NCBI GenBank assembly: GCA_963665455.1
Contig: OY762279.1
Span: forward strand, 5,084,001 to 5,148,000
Direction: 5' to 3'
DNA length: 64,000 nucleotides
Source: VXNE01 sp963665455
GTDB taxonomy: Bacteria; Pseudomonadota; Gammaproteobacteria; Pseudomonadales; Azotimanducaceae
Part shown: one piece after another, positions 52,576 to 60,657 of the stretch
Layout of the letters: the number at the start of each line of letters is the position of its first letter
How positions within the stretch are numbered: position 1 is the first letter of the stretch
Notes under the pieces: generated by a model
Told to the model about the DNA's origin: nothing
What the model saw: only the letters and a program-made list of their open reading frames with translations
The model's database searches: none
Position numbers and translations under genes: made by a program

Positions 52576-52747
52576 TGAACAAGTCCGTCCTGGACTTGTT
52601 CATCCCCCGCAAAACAAAAACGCGGTTTTGTTTTGCTCCCAATTCAATGGCTTGCGCCATAGAATTTGGCGGCGCATCCCTGTGCCGTGCCGAGGAAGGT
52701 CCTAATCGGACCTTCCTCGGAAGTTACGACGCGACCGTTAGGTCGCG
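52576..52747. repeat. Row of five consecutive hairpins
   Basis: Between two convergent genes: (1) 52576-52602, 11-bp arms TGAACAAGTCC / GGACTTGTTCA, loop 5; (2) 52609-52636, 11-bp arms GCAAAACAAAA / TTTTGTTTTGC, loop 6; (3) 52641-52666, 11-position arms AATTCAATGGC / GCCATAGAATT with one A-A mismatch, loop TTGC; (4) 52690-52720, 13-bp arms CCGAGGAAGGTCC / GGACCTTCCTCGG, loop 5; (5) 52730-52747, 7-bp arms CGCGACC / GGTCGCG, loop GTTA, ending at the first base of the VWA stop. The arms are unrelated to each other. Hairpins 2 and 3 are AT-rich, unlike the surroundings. Some could terminate transcription from both sides, but five in a row exceeds what termination needs. Confidence 0.8.
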
Positions 52748-54097
52748 CTACCGAGCCGCCGTCAGCAACCGATCGGCGAACGCCTCGATGTGGTGGATGC
52801 GGTTGCAGGTGCGCACGTCGAGACAATGCGGCGCGTAGCGGCGCATCTCCGAGTCTCCATCGGACCAGCGGTCGCGGGTCTCCGGGTTCAGCCAGAACAC
52901 CTGCTTGACCCGCCGGGAGATCTCCTTGAGCAGGTGCGCCTGCGGGTCGAAGTAGTTGTTGCGCCCATCGCCGAGCACCACGACGGTCGAGCGGCCATCG
53001 AGCTCCTTCCCGCACAGCTCCCGGAAGTCGCGAAAGGCGCGGGCGTAGTCCGTCGTCCCCTTTCCCCAGTCGAAGAGCGCCTGTTCCACGGCCTCCTCCG
53101 GTGCCTTGCGGGAGAACGTGTCCGTCACTTCGCCGAGGGCGCTCGAGAACGCAAACGCCCGCACGTTGGGCAGCACGTCGGTGAGTTCATAAAGAAACAG
53201 CAGCAGGAACCGCGAGACCTGGGCCACGGAGCCGCTGACGTCGCAGAGCACGTACACCGTCGCCTTCTCCCGCTTCACGCGCCGCCAATGCGGCTCGAAG
53301 ATGGCACCGTCGTAGGCGACGTTGCGTCGCAGGGTCCGCTTCAGGTCGAGCACGCCCCGGGCTGAGCGCCGTTGCCGCCGGCGGTGTTCCCGAGCCAGTT
53401 TCCCGGCGAGCTTCTCGACGACGCGGCGCACCTCGACGTGGTATTCGACGGGGATGCGGTCGAGGTTGGCGCGCAGCGCCGCCTCCAACAGGGCGCGCCG
53501 CCCCGTGGCATCGACGTGCAGCTTGTACTGGGCGTCCACGTAGTCGCGAATCTCGCCGTGGAAGTACTGCCGCAGGTAGCGGAGCACCGGGTCGGCGCCG
53601 TTGCCGGTCCCACCACTCGCGATGAAGGCCTCGAGCTCGTCGAGGGACAGCGCCTTGGCGATTTTCCCCGCGTAGAGCCGTTTCTCCCGCAACGTGCGCA
53701 TGGCGCTGATGTCCGCCTCCTCCGCCGCGTGCTGCACCAGGAAGGCGAGGTAGTCCCGCTCGTCGGCGAGCACGCTGTCGATGGTGCGCACCAGGCCGCC
53801 GGAGAGATGCCCGCGCAACTCCTCGACGAAGGCCTCCCGCTCGACGCCGCCGACGAAGGTGCGCTTCGCCGGCGCCCGGAAGGCGAGTTGCAGGAAGAAC
53901 CGGTCGAAAGCGTCCTCGAAGCGCTCCTTCTCCTCCCGGGTCTTGGCGAGGGCGAGGCCGAGGGCGTCGCGCAGCAAGCGCTTGTTCTCGATGCCCACCC
54001 GCGAGACGATGTCGAAGGCGTCGAGGGTCTCCGCCGGGGAGACGCGCACGTCGGCGTTGCGCAGCGCCTGCACGAAGCGGGAGAAAGTGACCTCCAT
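52748..54097 (-). CDS. VWA domain (CoxE-like) protein
   Basis: 449 residues from ATG 54097; ATG 54127 would overlap the divergent gene. N-terminal helical half (FSRFVQALRNADVRVSPAET) and a C-terminal VWA domain with the MIDAS motif VYVLCDVSGSVAQVSRF (D-x-S-x-S) and later T-D and LGDGRNN. This is the DUF/VWA CoxE-like architecture, often paired with a MoxR AAA ATPase to insert metals or remodel enzymes. No MoxR gene is next to it in this window, which is unusual. Basic stretch REHRRRQRRSARG sits before the VWA domain. Confidence 0.88.
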   Translation of the reverse strand: MEVTFSRFVQALRNADVRVSPAETLDAFDIVSRVGIENKRLLRDALGLALAKTREEKERFEDAFDRFFLQLAFRAPAKRTFVGGVEREAFVEELRGHLSGGLVRTIDSVLADERDYLAFLVQHAAEEADISAMRTLREKRLYAGKIAKALSLDELEAFIASGGTGNGADPVLRYLRQYFHGEIRDYVDAQYKLHVDATGRRALLEAALRANLDRIPVEYHVEVRRVVEKLAGKLAREHRRRQRRSARGVLDLKRTLRRNVAYDGAIFEPHWRRVKREKATVYVLCDVSGSVAQVSRFLLLFLYELTDVLPNVRAFAFSSALGEVTDTFSRKAPEEAVEQALFDWGKGTTDYARAFRDFRELCGKELDGRSTVVVLGDGRNNYFDPQAHLLKEISRRVKQVFWLNPETRDRWSDGDSEMRRYAPHCLDVRTCNRIHHIEAFADRLLTAAR

Positions 54098-54125
54098 GAG
54101 GCGGCGTAGTATATCGTCCGGACCC

Positions 54126-54956
54126 ATGCCCACCGCCGACCACCAAGCCGTTGTGGCCGTCTTGCGCGGCCTGCTGCCGGAATGGCGGCCGGACGACATC
54201 GAGAACGTCGCGTACCTGCCCGGCGGCTACGCCAACGACAACTACCGGTTCGAGTACGAAGGCGCGGCGTACGCCCTACGCGTCGTGCGGCACCCGGGCG
54301 TGGACCGCGGCGCCGAGGCGCGTTTTCTGGAACTCCCCTGCGCGCCCGACGTGGTCGCCTTCGATCTCGCGAGCGGCCATCTGTTGACGTGTTGGATCCC
54401 GGGGACGTTGCTCGCGGAAGCGCCCATCCCGCCGACGGCGGCGGCCGCCTACCTGCGCACGCTACACGCGGACATTCCAGCCGGGGTCAGCCGGTACGAC
54501 CCTCGCGAGGTGATTCGTCGCGACCTCGACGGCGCGGATGCCGTCTCGCCGGTGGCCACCACGGCCCTCGATCAGATCGGCTGGGCACCGACCGAGCTGC
54601 GTGGCTGTCACAACGACCTCAATCCGTGGAACATCCTGCGCACCGACGCCGGCTGGCGGACCCTCGACTGGGAGTTCGCGGGCGACAACGATCCGCTCTT
54701 CGACCTCGTATGCCTCGCCCGTGGACTCGAGTACGACGACGCGGGCTTGGAGCGTCTGGCGGAGGCCTACTTCGGTTCGCCCGGCATTCCACCGCGCCGG
54801 CTCCTCGACACGCGCCTACTGTTCGAACTGCGCGAGTATGCGTGGGCGGTGCGTCAGAGGACGCTCGGGAACGAGCGCGCGGAGGTGCGTACCCAGGCGA
54901 CGCGGTCCGAGCGGATGCTAAGGATCCTGCTCGAGCGCCGCCAAGGCGCTACCTAG
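54126..54956 (+). CDS. Aminoglycoside/choline kinase-like phosphotransferase
   Basis: 276 residues of the APH/ChoK fold. Brenner's motif is RGCHNDLNPWNILRTD (H-N/G-D-x-x-x-x-N), followed by the metal-binding Asp in RTLDWEFAGDNDPLFDLVC. N-lobe pieces PGGYANDNYRFEYEG and YALRVVRHPG. The H-N-D-L-N-x-x-N form with D-W-E matches choline/ethanolamine kinase relatives (LicA type). The start ATG is back-to-back with the VWA gene. Its 3' end overlaps the convergent NadR-like gene by 39 bp. Confidence 0.88.
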   Translation: MPTADHQAVVAVLRGLLPEWRPDDIENVAYLPGGYANDNYRFEYEGAAYALRVVRHPGVDRGAEARFLELPCAPDVVAFDLASGHLLTCWIPGTLLAEAPIPPTAAAAYLRTLHADIPAGVSRYDPREVIRRDLDGADAVSPVATTALDQIGWAPTELRGCHNDLNPWNILRTDAGWRTLDWEFAGDNDPLFDLVCLARGLEYDDAGLERLAEAYFGSPGIPPRRLLDTRLLFELREYAWAVRQRTLGNERAEVRTQATRSERMLRILLERRQGAT

Positions 54957-55427
54957 CCGCGCATCTCCCCCGCCCCGCACGACGTCGAAGCGGTGCCGGC
55001 CGCCGACGAGGATGCCGTGGTAGACCTCGAACAACCGCTCCCGGTCCGTGGGCGATTCACGCAGCGGATCCGGCACCCAAGGCAAGTCCACCGCGGTGAG
55101 CAGGTAGTGGCGCGGTGCCTGGGCTTCGAGGGCCCGCACCAGCCACGCCGGCAACGCACCATACTTCTCGCGCCACCAGACGCGGATGACCAACAGGTCG
55201 GTATCGAGTATGACCGGGGACCAGCCGGTGGCCAGCGCACGCGCCTCGAGCGCCATCTGCCCGCGCGCGATGGCCTCGACGTCCTCCCGTTCGTACTCGA
55301 CGCGGTCCACCAAGTAGTCGCGCGCGTACTCCGGCACGGCGCGCACCCCGAAGTGCTCGCCCAAGGCACGCGCCAGCGTCGTCTTGCCGGTGCATTCGGG
55401 GCCGACGATGGCGATGACTGGGGGCAT
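54918..55427 (-). CDS. NadR/Ttd14-like P-loop ATPase (ribosylnicotinamide kinase-like)
   Basis: 169 residues. P-loop AIVGPECTGKTTLARALGEHF, then VPEYARDYLVDRVEYERED (the R-x-Y region typical of the NadR kinase domain) and VILDTDLLVIRVWWREKYG as Walker B-like segment. Stand-alone versions are usually annotated ATP-binding protein or nicotinamide riboside kinase. The C-terminal coding region lies antisense to the 3' end of the phosphotransferase gene. NAD salvage is possible, but the substrate is not proven by sequence. Confidence 0.87.
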   Translation of the reverse strand: MPPVIAIVGPECTGKTTLARALGEHFGVRAVPEYARDYLVDRVEYEREDVEAIARGQMALEARALATGWSPVILDTDLLVIRVWWREKYGALPAWLVRALEAQAPRHYLLTAVDLPWVPDPLRESPTDRERLFEVYHGILVGGRHRFDVVRGGGDARLGSALAALEQDP

Positions 55428-55539
55428 GGGGGCAACCGTTGAGGGAACGACAGTGTAGGCGAGTCGAACACATGCCCCCCACCCCCCATTCCGCTAAAAT
55501 CGCCCTCCCCGTCACGAGCCCCGACCGGGCGGAGCCCCG

Positions 55540-56241
55540 ATGGTGAAGACCATAGCGATCGTCGAGGACGACGCGGACCAGCGCGCGAACTACGCGGACG
55601 CCATCACCAGGAAGGGCTACGACGTGGCGGAGTACGCGAGCCGCGGTAGCGCGTTGCGGGGCTTCGAGCGCAGCCTCCCCGATCTCGCCATCCTGGACAT
55701 CGTGCTCGGCGAGGAGTTCGACGCCGGCTTCCAGCTCTGCCGTGACCTGCTGGCGCGGGCGCCCACCTTGCCGGTCATCTTCCTGACGGAACGCATCGAC
55801 GAGATCGACAAGATTTCCGGCTTGCGGCTGGGGGCCTGGGACTACTTGCCGAAGCCCATCTCCCTGGATTACCTGGTGGAGCGCGTGTCCTCCCTGCTGC
55901 GCATCGACGAGGTGCGGTCGAGCGGTGCCGACAGCGCGGGGTCGAGCGCGCGCCGGCTCGGCGACCTGACCATCGACCAGGACGCCCTGCTGGTGTCGTG
56001 GCAGGGCACGCGCATCGACCTGTCCGGCACGGAGTTCCGCATGCTCGCCAAGCTCGTGCGCCAGCCGGGCCACGCGGTCAGCTACGACACGCTGATGAAC
56101 GCCACGATGCAGAGCTTGGTGACGAACAACACCATCAATACCCACATGCGCAATATCCGCAAGAAGTTCGAGAAGGTCGATCCGGAGTTCGTCTGCATCC
56201 GCAGCGAGTACGGCTTCGGCTATCGCTGGGCCGCGCAGTGA
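55540..56241 (+). CDS. Response regulator, OmpR type (dedicated-sortase-system-like)
   Basis: 233 residues. Receiver domain with acidic pocket IAIVEDDADQ, phosphoacceptor Asp53 in LAILDIVLGEEFDAGFQLCR, Thr in VIFLTER and Lys in DYLPKPIS; C-terminal winged helix (LSGTEFRMLAKLVRQPGHAV; INTHMRNIRKKFEKVDPEF; SEYGFGYRW). The segment around the phosphoacceptor matches what I recall of the regulator of the proteobacterial dedicated sortase system (PdsR). The next gene, its histidine kinase, overlaps by four bases (GTGA). No sortase or sortase substrate is in this window. Confidence 0.9.
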   Translation: MVKTIAIVEDDADQRANYADAITRKGYDVAEYASRGSALRGFERSLPDLAILDIVLGEEFDAGFQLCRDLLARAPTLPVIFLTERIDEIDKISGLRLGAWDYLPKPISLDYLVERVSSLLRIDEVRSSGADSAGSSARRLGDLTIDQDALLVSWQGTRIDLSGTEFRMLAKLVRQPGHAVSYDTLMNATMQSLVTNNTINTHMRNIRKKFEKVDPEFVCIRSEYGFGYRWAAQ

Positions 56242-58427
56242 AGATCGGCTCGAAGGTCCGGGGACCCCGGCTCGGCACCAAGCTGACGCTGCTCGGCCTC
56301 GCGCTCCTCGCCCTGCCGTACTTCTCCTACCTGCAACTCGTGGAGATGGAGCGGCTGTTGATCCAGGGGCAGTCCCACGCGCAGCTCCTCACCGCGGAGG
56401 GCATCTCCACGCTGTTCAACGGCCGCGAGGACCTGTTCCGCGACCTGCCGGTCAACCCGATGGACTACGAGTCGCTGCGGGCGCACCCGATCGAGAGTCC
56501 GGCGCGGCTCGATGGCGCGCTGGCGGAGTGGGGCGAGGTGGAGAGCCGGCGGCAGCGGTTTGGCGGAGACGACGACGCCCTTGCGGATGGCGGCTTCGAC
56601 CTCGTGCTGGGGGAGCGGGCGGGGGACCTGTACGTACACATGCGCATCCGGGACGACCGGCCGGTGTTCCGCGATCCCCGCTACCTGCGGCTCGACAACG
56701 CCGACCACGTGCGCCTGAGCTTCATCCGCCCGGACGGCGAGGAGGGGCGCGCCGCCATCACGCTGGAGGAACCGGGTGTCACCACCACGTACTGGATGGA
56801 GCCGGACTGGGCCTTCGCGGAGACGGGCGCGCCCGAGACGCAGATCCAGGGTTACGTCAGGACCTCGGAGGGAACAGGCGAGGGCTATAAGCTCGAGTTC
56901 CGCATGCCGCTTTCCCTACTCGGTTCGAGGCGCTACCTCGGCCTCTCCTTCGTCGACGTGGACGACCCGGAGACCCGCGCCATCCGGGCGATCACGCAGA
57001 CGCTGCCGACCGCCGGCAAGGAGGGCTTCAACCTAGTCATCTATCGCTCGCCCGAAGTGCTCGAGATCATCGAGGGCCTGGGCTACTCCGGTGCCCACAT
57101 CAGGGTGATCGACGCCCAACGCCGCGTGCGCGCGGACACCGGCGGCTACGACACGGGCACCGCACCGGACGCGGAGGGCGCCTGGACGCTTCGCATCCAT
57201 GCCTGGTTCCACGAGATTCGGCTCTGGATGGAGGGCTTGAGCGGCATGGACGAGGACGCGGCCGTCACCGCGGCGCGCTCCGAAGCCGTGGGAGAGGAGG
57301 CCATCGCCGCCGCCCTCGCCGGTGAACCGATTAGTACCCGGCGGGTCGTGGACGGCGACGTGGAGATCATCGTGGCGGCGCACCCCATCGTCTCGAAGGA
57401 CACGGTGCTCGGCGCCGTGGTGGTCGAGCAGGACATCGACCACATCCTGACCTTCCAACGCGAAGCCCTGGAGCAGGTGATGGTGGTCGCCGTGGCGAGC
57501 CTGCTCGCCGTATTCCTGGCCATGGCGGCCTTCTCCGGGCGGCTCGCGTGGCGCATCCGCAACCTGCGGCGCGAGGCGGCCCGCGCGATCGACCGCTACG
57601 GGCGGCTGCGCAAACAGTCGCTCAAGGCCGAGCGGCGCGCCGGCGACGAGATCGGCGATCTCTCGCGCAGCATCTCCACGATGCTCACGCGCCTGCATCA
57701 GCACAACACGTTCCTGGAGAAGATGCCGCGCACGCTGCGCCACGAGATCAACAACCCCTTGAACGTGCTAAGCACGTCGCTGGACAGCCTCGCGGACCGT
57801 GCCGATGCCCAGGACGAGAAGTACCTCAACAGCGCCAAGCGCGGGGTGCTGCGGATCGGGTCCATCGTGCAGAACCTCGCCGACGCGGCGAACCTCGAGG
57901 AATCGCTGGTGGCCGACGACTTCGAGGTCGTGGACATCGGCAAGCTGCTCGGTGACTACGTCAACAACTTTCGGCTGTCGCAGCAGCGCCACCCCATCGT
58001 CTATCGCGGCATGCCCCACCCGGTCCACGCCCGGGTCGCCGACTATCGGATCGAGCAAATGCTCGACAAGATCGTCGACAACGCGATCGACTTCCACCAC
58101 CCCAACAGTCCCATCAAGGTGCAGCTCGACACGGACCGGGACTTCCTGCGCATCACCGTGGCGAACCGCGGCCCCACCTTGCCGGACACCGGCGAGGCGT
58201 CCCTGTTCGAATCCATGGTCAGCCACCGCGGATCCCATAGCCGCATGCACTTCGGGCTCGGGCTCTACATAGTGCGCGCGATCGCCGAGCACCACGGCGG
58301 CGCCGTGCGGGCGCTCAACCTGGTCGATGGTTCCGGCGTGGCGATCATGGTGGAGTTGCCGCTCGCGAGCGACATGCCGGAGCGGCGCGCCGTGGCGCAG
58401 GAAGCTGGAGGCACCGGCGGCGATTAG
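56238..58427 (+). CDS. Sensor histidine kinase with periplasmic CBM9/DOMON-like domain
   Basis: 729 residues from a GTG overlapping the regulator's stop. One N-terminal membrane helix (LTLLGLALLALPYFSYLQLV), a large periplasmic part with a CBM9-like beta-sandwich (about 95-260; begins PARLDGALAEWGEVESRRQR), a second helix near 415-440 (VVAVASLLAVFLAMAAFS), HAMP-like region, H-box RTLRHEINNPLNVLSTSLD (His about 502) and ATP-binding boxes MLDKIVDNAIDFHH and MHFGLGLYIVRAIAEHHGG. Size and layout agree with the dedicated-sortase-system kinase (PdsS) subfamily; the ligand may be a carbohydrate-like envelope component. Confidence 0.88.
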   Translation: MKIGSKVRGPRLGTKLTLLGLALLALPYFSYLQLVEMERLLIQGQSHAQLLTAEGISTLFNGREDLFRDLPVNPMDYESLRAHPIESPARLDGALAEWGEVESRRQRFGGDDDALADGGFDLVLGERAGDLYVHMRIRDDRPVFRDPRYLRLDNADHVRLSFIRPDGEEGRAAITLEEPGVTTTYWMEPDWAFAETGAPETQIQGYVRTSEGTGEGYKLEFRMPLSLLGSRRYLGLSFVDVDDPETRAIRAITQTLPTAGKEGFNLVIYRSPEVLEIIEGLGYSGAHIRVIDAQRRVRADTGGYDTGTAPDAEGAWTLRIHAWFHEIRLWMEGLSGMDEDAAVTAARSEAVGEEAIAAALAGEPISTRRVVDGDVEIIVAAHPIVSKDTVLGAVVVEQDIDHILTFQREALEQVMVVAVASLLAVFLAMAAFSGRLAWRIRNLRREAARAIDRYGRLRKQSLKAERRAGDEIGDLSRSISTMLTRLHQHNTFLEKMPRTLRHEINNPLNVLSTSLDSLADRADAQDEKYLNSAKRGVLRIGSIVQNLADAANLEESLVADDFEVVDIGKLLGDYVNNFRLSQQRHPIVYRGMPHPVHARVADYRIEQMLDKIVDNAIDFHHPNSPIKVQLDTDRDFLRITVANRGPTLPDTGEASLFESMVSHRGSHSRMHFGLGLYIVRAIAEHHGGAVRALNLVDGSGVAIMVELPLASDMPERRAVAQEAGGTGGD

Positions 58428-58477
58428 CGGCCCCGGGGGCGTCAGTCTCCGCCGGCTTGGATGGGAGCGTTCTCGCG

Positions 58478-59536
58478 TCAGTCGCCGGCGACTTGGATGC
58501 GCGCCTCGAAGTCGGCCTCGCTCTCGCATGCCAATGCCGCGACGATCACGCGATCCTTCGGCAGGTTTGCAAATCCCGGCAGCGTCATCGGGAACCCCGC
58601 CGACACGGCGATGTTCCGGGACAGCAGAATTCGGCGCACGCTGTCGGCCCGGTCCTCGACGCGACCTTCCGCCCGACCCTCCGCCCGGCCCTCCGCCCGG
58701 CCTCTCTCAGCCGCTTCGCGACGTTGCGCCCCAGTCAGCGGATCGTCGTCCGGCCCCGTGCCCTCGCGGGCGCCCAGGGCCAAGCCCACGCGCTCCAGCA
58801 CCCGCAGGGTCTCCGCCGACGGCGTGGCCTCGTCGAAGGCGCGGTGGATCTCGGCCGCGGTCCAACCCGGCAACGCCCGGCTCTCGCTCGACACCTCGTA
58901 CGCGCCGTCCCGCAAGACGTGGATCGTCAGTCCCGCCGCCCTGCGCCGGCGGCGGCTCGCCGCCGGCCGGTCCGGCACGTGAATCCACACCTCGGGGAAG
59001 CCCCATGCCTCGTACAGCTTCAGCTTGCCGCGGCGCGCGTCCGTCGTGTGGTCCACCTCCAACACCACGTCCGGGAAGTCGTGCTCGCCCACCACCATTG
59101 CAGCGGGGCCGGGGAGATGCGCCGAGGACGGGTGCAGGTACGCCGACTGGTCGGCCTGCATGATGCGCCGCGGCGCACCCCGGCGATCACGCACCATCAG
59201 GTCCATGGTGCCGTAGCATTTGACCGGCGAGCCGCGCACGCTGGCGATCCGCGTCAACAGCCCCGGCAGCGCCGCCCCCGGCTCCTCGTGGTAGGGCGTG
59301 GTGGGCTCGCACACCCACATCGTCTCGGTCTCGGAGTCCCAGAACTCCAGGCGCCCGTCGTAGTCCGACAACTCATCCCGCCCCAACCGCCGGACGTCGC
59401 AGCCCGGGAACTCCAAGCCGGGCAAGGTCGGGGGCCTCCAGGAGTCCTCGGTTCCTTGCCGAAGCGGGCGTGCCACGTCTTCGGCGTCGCCCGCCGAGTC
59501 CGGCACCGCATGCGAAGTGAAGCGCGTCGTGTCCAT
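58478..59536 (-). CDS. Uma2 family nuclease-like protein, tandem copy 1
   Basis: 352 residues from ATG 59536. Long Uma2 version: PD-(D/E)XK core as FPDVVLEVDHTTDARRGKLK and LYEAWGFPEVWIHVPD, preceded by DYDGRLEFWDSETETMWVCE. The C-terminal part has a repeat-coded helix (RGRAEGRAEGRAEGRVED) and a tail with FPMTLPGFANLPKDRV. The neighbouring gene is nearly identical over the middle 280 residues. Function of the family is unknown. Confidence 0.85.
   Translation of the reverse strand: MDTTRFTSHAVPDSAGDAEDVARPLRQGTEDSWRPPTLPGLEFPGCDVRRLGRDELSDYDGRLEFWDSETETMWVCEPTTPYHEEPGAALPGLLTRIASVRGSPVKCYGTMDLMVRDRRGAPRRIMQADQSAYLHPSSAHLPGPAAMVVGEHDFPDVVLEVDHTTDARRGKLKLYEAWGFPEVWIHVPDRPAASRRRRRAAGLTIHVLRDGAYEVSSESRALPGWTAAEIHRAFDEATPSAETLRVLERVGLALGAREGTGPDDDPLTGAQRREAAERGRAEGRAEGRAEGRVEDRADSVRRILLSRNIAVSAGFPMTLPGFANLPKDRVIVAALACESEADFEARIQVAGD
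58665..58700 (+). repeat. 12-bp tandem repeat, three units, inside the Uma2 gene
   Basis: Units CCTTCCGCCCGA, CCCTCCGCCCGG, CCCTCCGCCCGG in a row. On the coding (minus) strand they encode the repeated Gly-Arg-Ala/Val-Glu. The neighbouring paralogue has only about one unit here, so copy number has changed since duplication. Confidence 0.7.
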
Positions 59537-59580
59537 GCGATCTCGTCTCCTGAGCCCTCGCCGCGGAGGGCTTCCCCGCG

Positions 59581-60603
59581 TCAGTCGCCGATGCTTCGGA
59601 TGCGCGCCTCGAAGTCGGCCTCGCTCGCGCACGCCAGCGCCGCAGACGCGATCTCCTCCTCCGGCGCGTCCGCGAATCCCGGCAGCGTCATCGGAAACCC
59701 CACCGACACCGCGATGCCCCGAGACAGCAGAATCTGGCGCACCATGCCGGCCCGGCCCTTCGCACGGCCTCGCGCCTCCGCTTCCCTACGCTGCGCGCCG
59801 AGCAGCGGGTCGTCGTCCGGCCCGGTGCCCTCGCGGGCGCCGAGCGCCAAGCCCACCCGCTCGAGTACCCGCAGGGTCTCCGCCGAAGGCGTGGCCTCAT
59901 CGAAGGCGCGGTGGATCTCCGCCGCGGTCCAACCCGGCAACGCCCGGCTCTCGCTCGACACCTCGTACGCACCCTCCCGCAACACATGGATCGTCAGCCC
60001 CGCCGCCCTGCGCCGGCGGCGGCCCGCGGCCGGCCGGTCCGGCACGTGAATCCACACCTCGGGAAAGCCCCATGCCTCGTACAGCTTCAGCTTGCCGCGG
60101 CGCGCGTCCGTCGTGTGGTCCACCTCCAGCACCACGTCCGGGAAGTCGTGCTCGCCCACCACCATTGCGGCGGGGCCGGGGAGATGCGCCGAGGACGGGT
60201 GCAGGTACGCCGACTGGTCCGCCTGCATGATGCGCCGCGGCGCACCCCGGCGATCACGCACCATCAGGTCCATGGTGCCATAGCACTTGACCGGCGAGCC
60301 GCGCACGCTGGCGACCCGGGTCAACAGCCCCGGCAGCGCCGCCCCCGGCTCCTCGTGGTAGGGCGTGGTGGGCTCGCACACCCACATCGTCTCGGTCTCG
60401 GAGTCCCAGAACTCCAGGCGTCCGTCGTAGTCCGTCAGCTCGTCGCGCCGCAGGCGCCGGGCGTCGCAGCCCGGGAACTCCAGCCCCGGCAAGGTGGGAG
60501 CGTGCCACACATCCTCCGCGTCCCGCCGGACATGGCGCCGGGCGGCATCGGAGGGCTCCGGCGGATCCACCAGAGCGTGCGAAGTCGAGCGTGTGCTATC
60601 CAT
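59581..60603 (-). CDS. Uma2 family nuclease-like protein, tandem copy 2
   Basis: 340 residues, paralogue of the previous entry. From the DYDGRLEFWDSETET block through FPDVVLEVDHTTDARRGKLK to the PSAETLRVLERVGLALGARE block the two are almost identical, also at the nucleotide level, pointing to a recent tandem duplication. The N-terminal 50 residues differ (here PPEPSDAARRHVRRD) and the tail is diverged (RGRAKGRAG in place of the repeat; FADAPEEEI). Together the two cover about 2.1 kb. Confidence 0.85.
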   Translation of the reverse strand: MDSTRSTSHALVDPPEPSDAARRHVRRDAEDVWHAPTLPGLEFPGCDARRLRRDELTDYDGRLEFWDSETETMWVCEPTTPYHEEPGAALPGLLTRVASVRGSPVKCYGTMDLMVRDRRGAPRRIMQADQSAYLHPSSAHLPGPAAMVVGEHDFPDVVLEVDHTTDARRGKLKLYEAWGFPEVWIHVPDRPAAGRRRRRAAGLTIHVLREGAYEVSSESRALPGWTAAEIHRAFDEATPSAETLRVLERVGLALGAREGTGPDDDPLLGAQRREAEARGRAKGRAGMVRQILLSRGIAVSVGFPMTLPGFADAPEEEIASAALACASEADFEARIRSIGD

Positions 60604-60657
60604 GCCGCCGATTTTATCTCTAGCATTCCCACCGTGGCCACGAAAAGGCGGGAGAGG

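Noticed and set aside
52596..52838. Small open frame across the hairpin row as a short protein
   Set aside because: The frame is created by the inverted repeats and then runs antisense through the end of the VWA gene.
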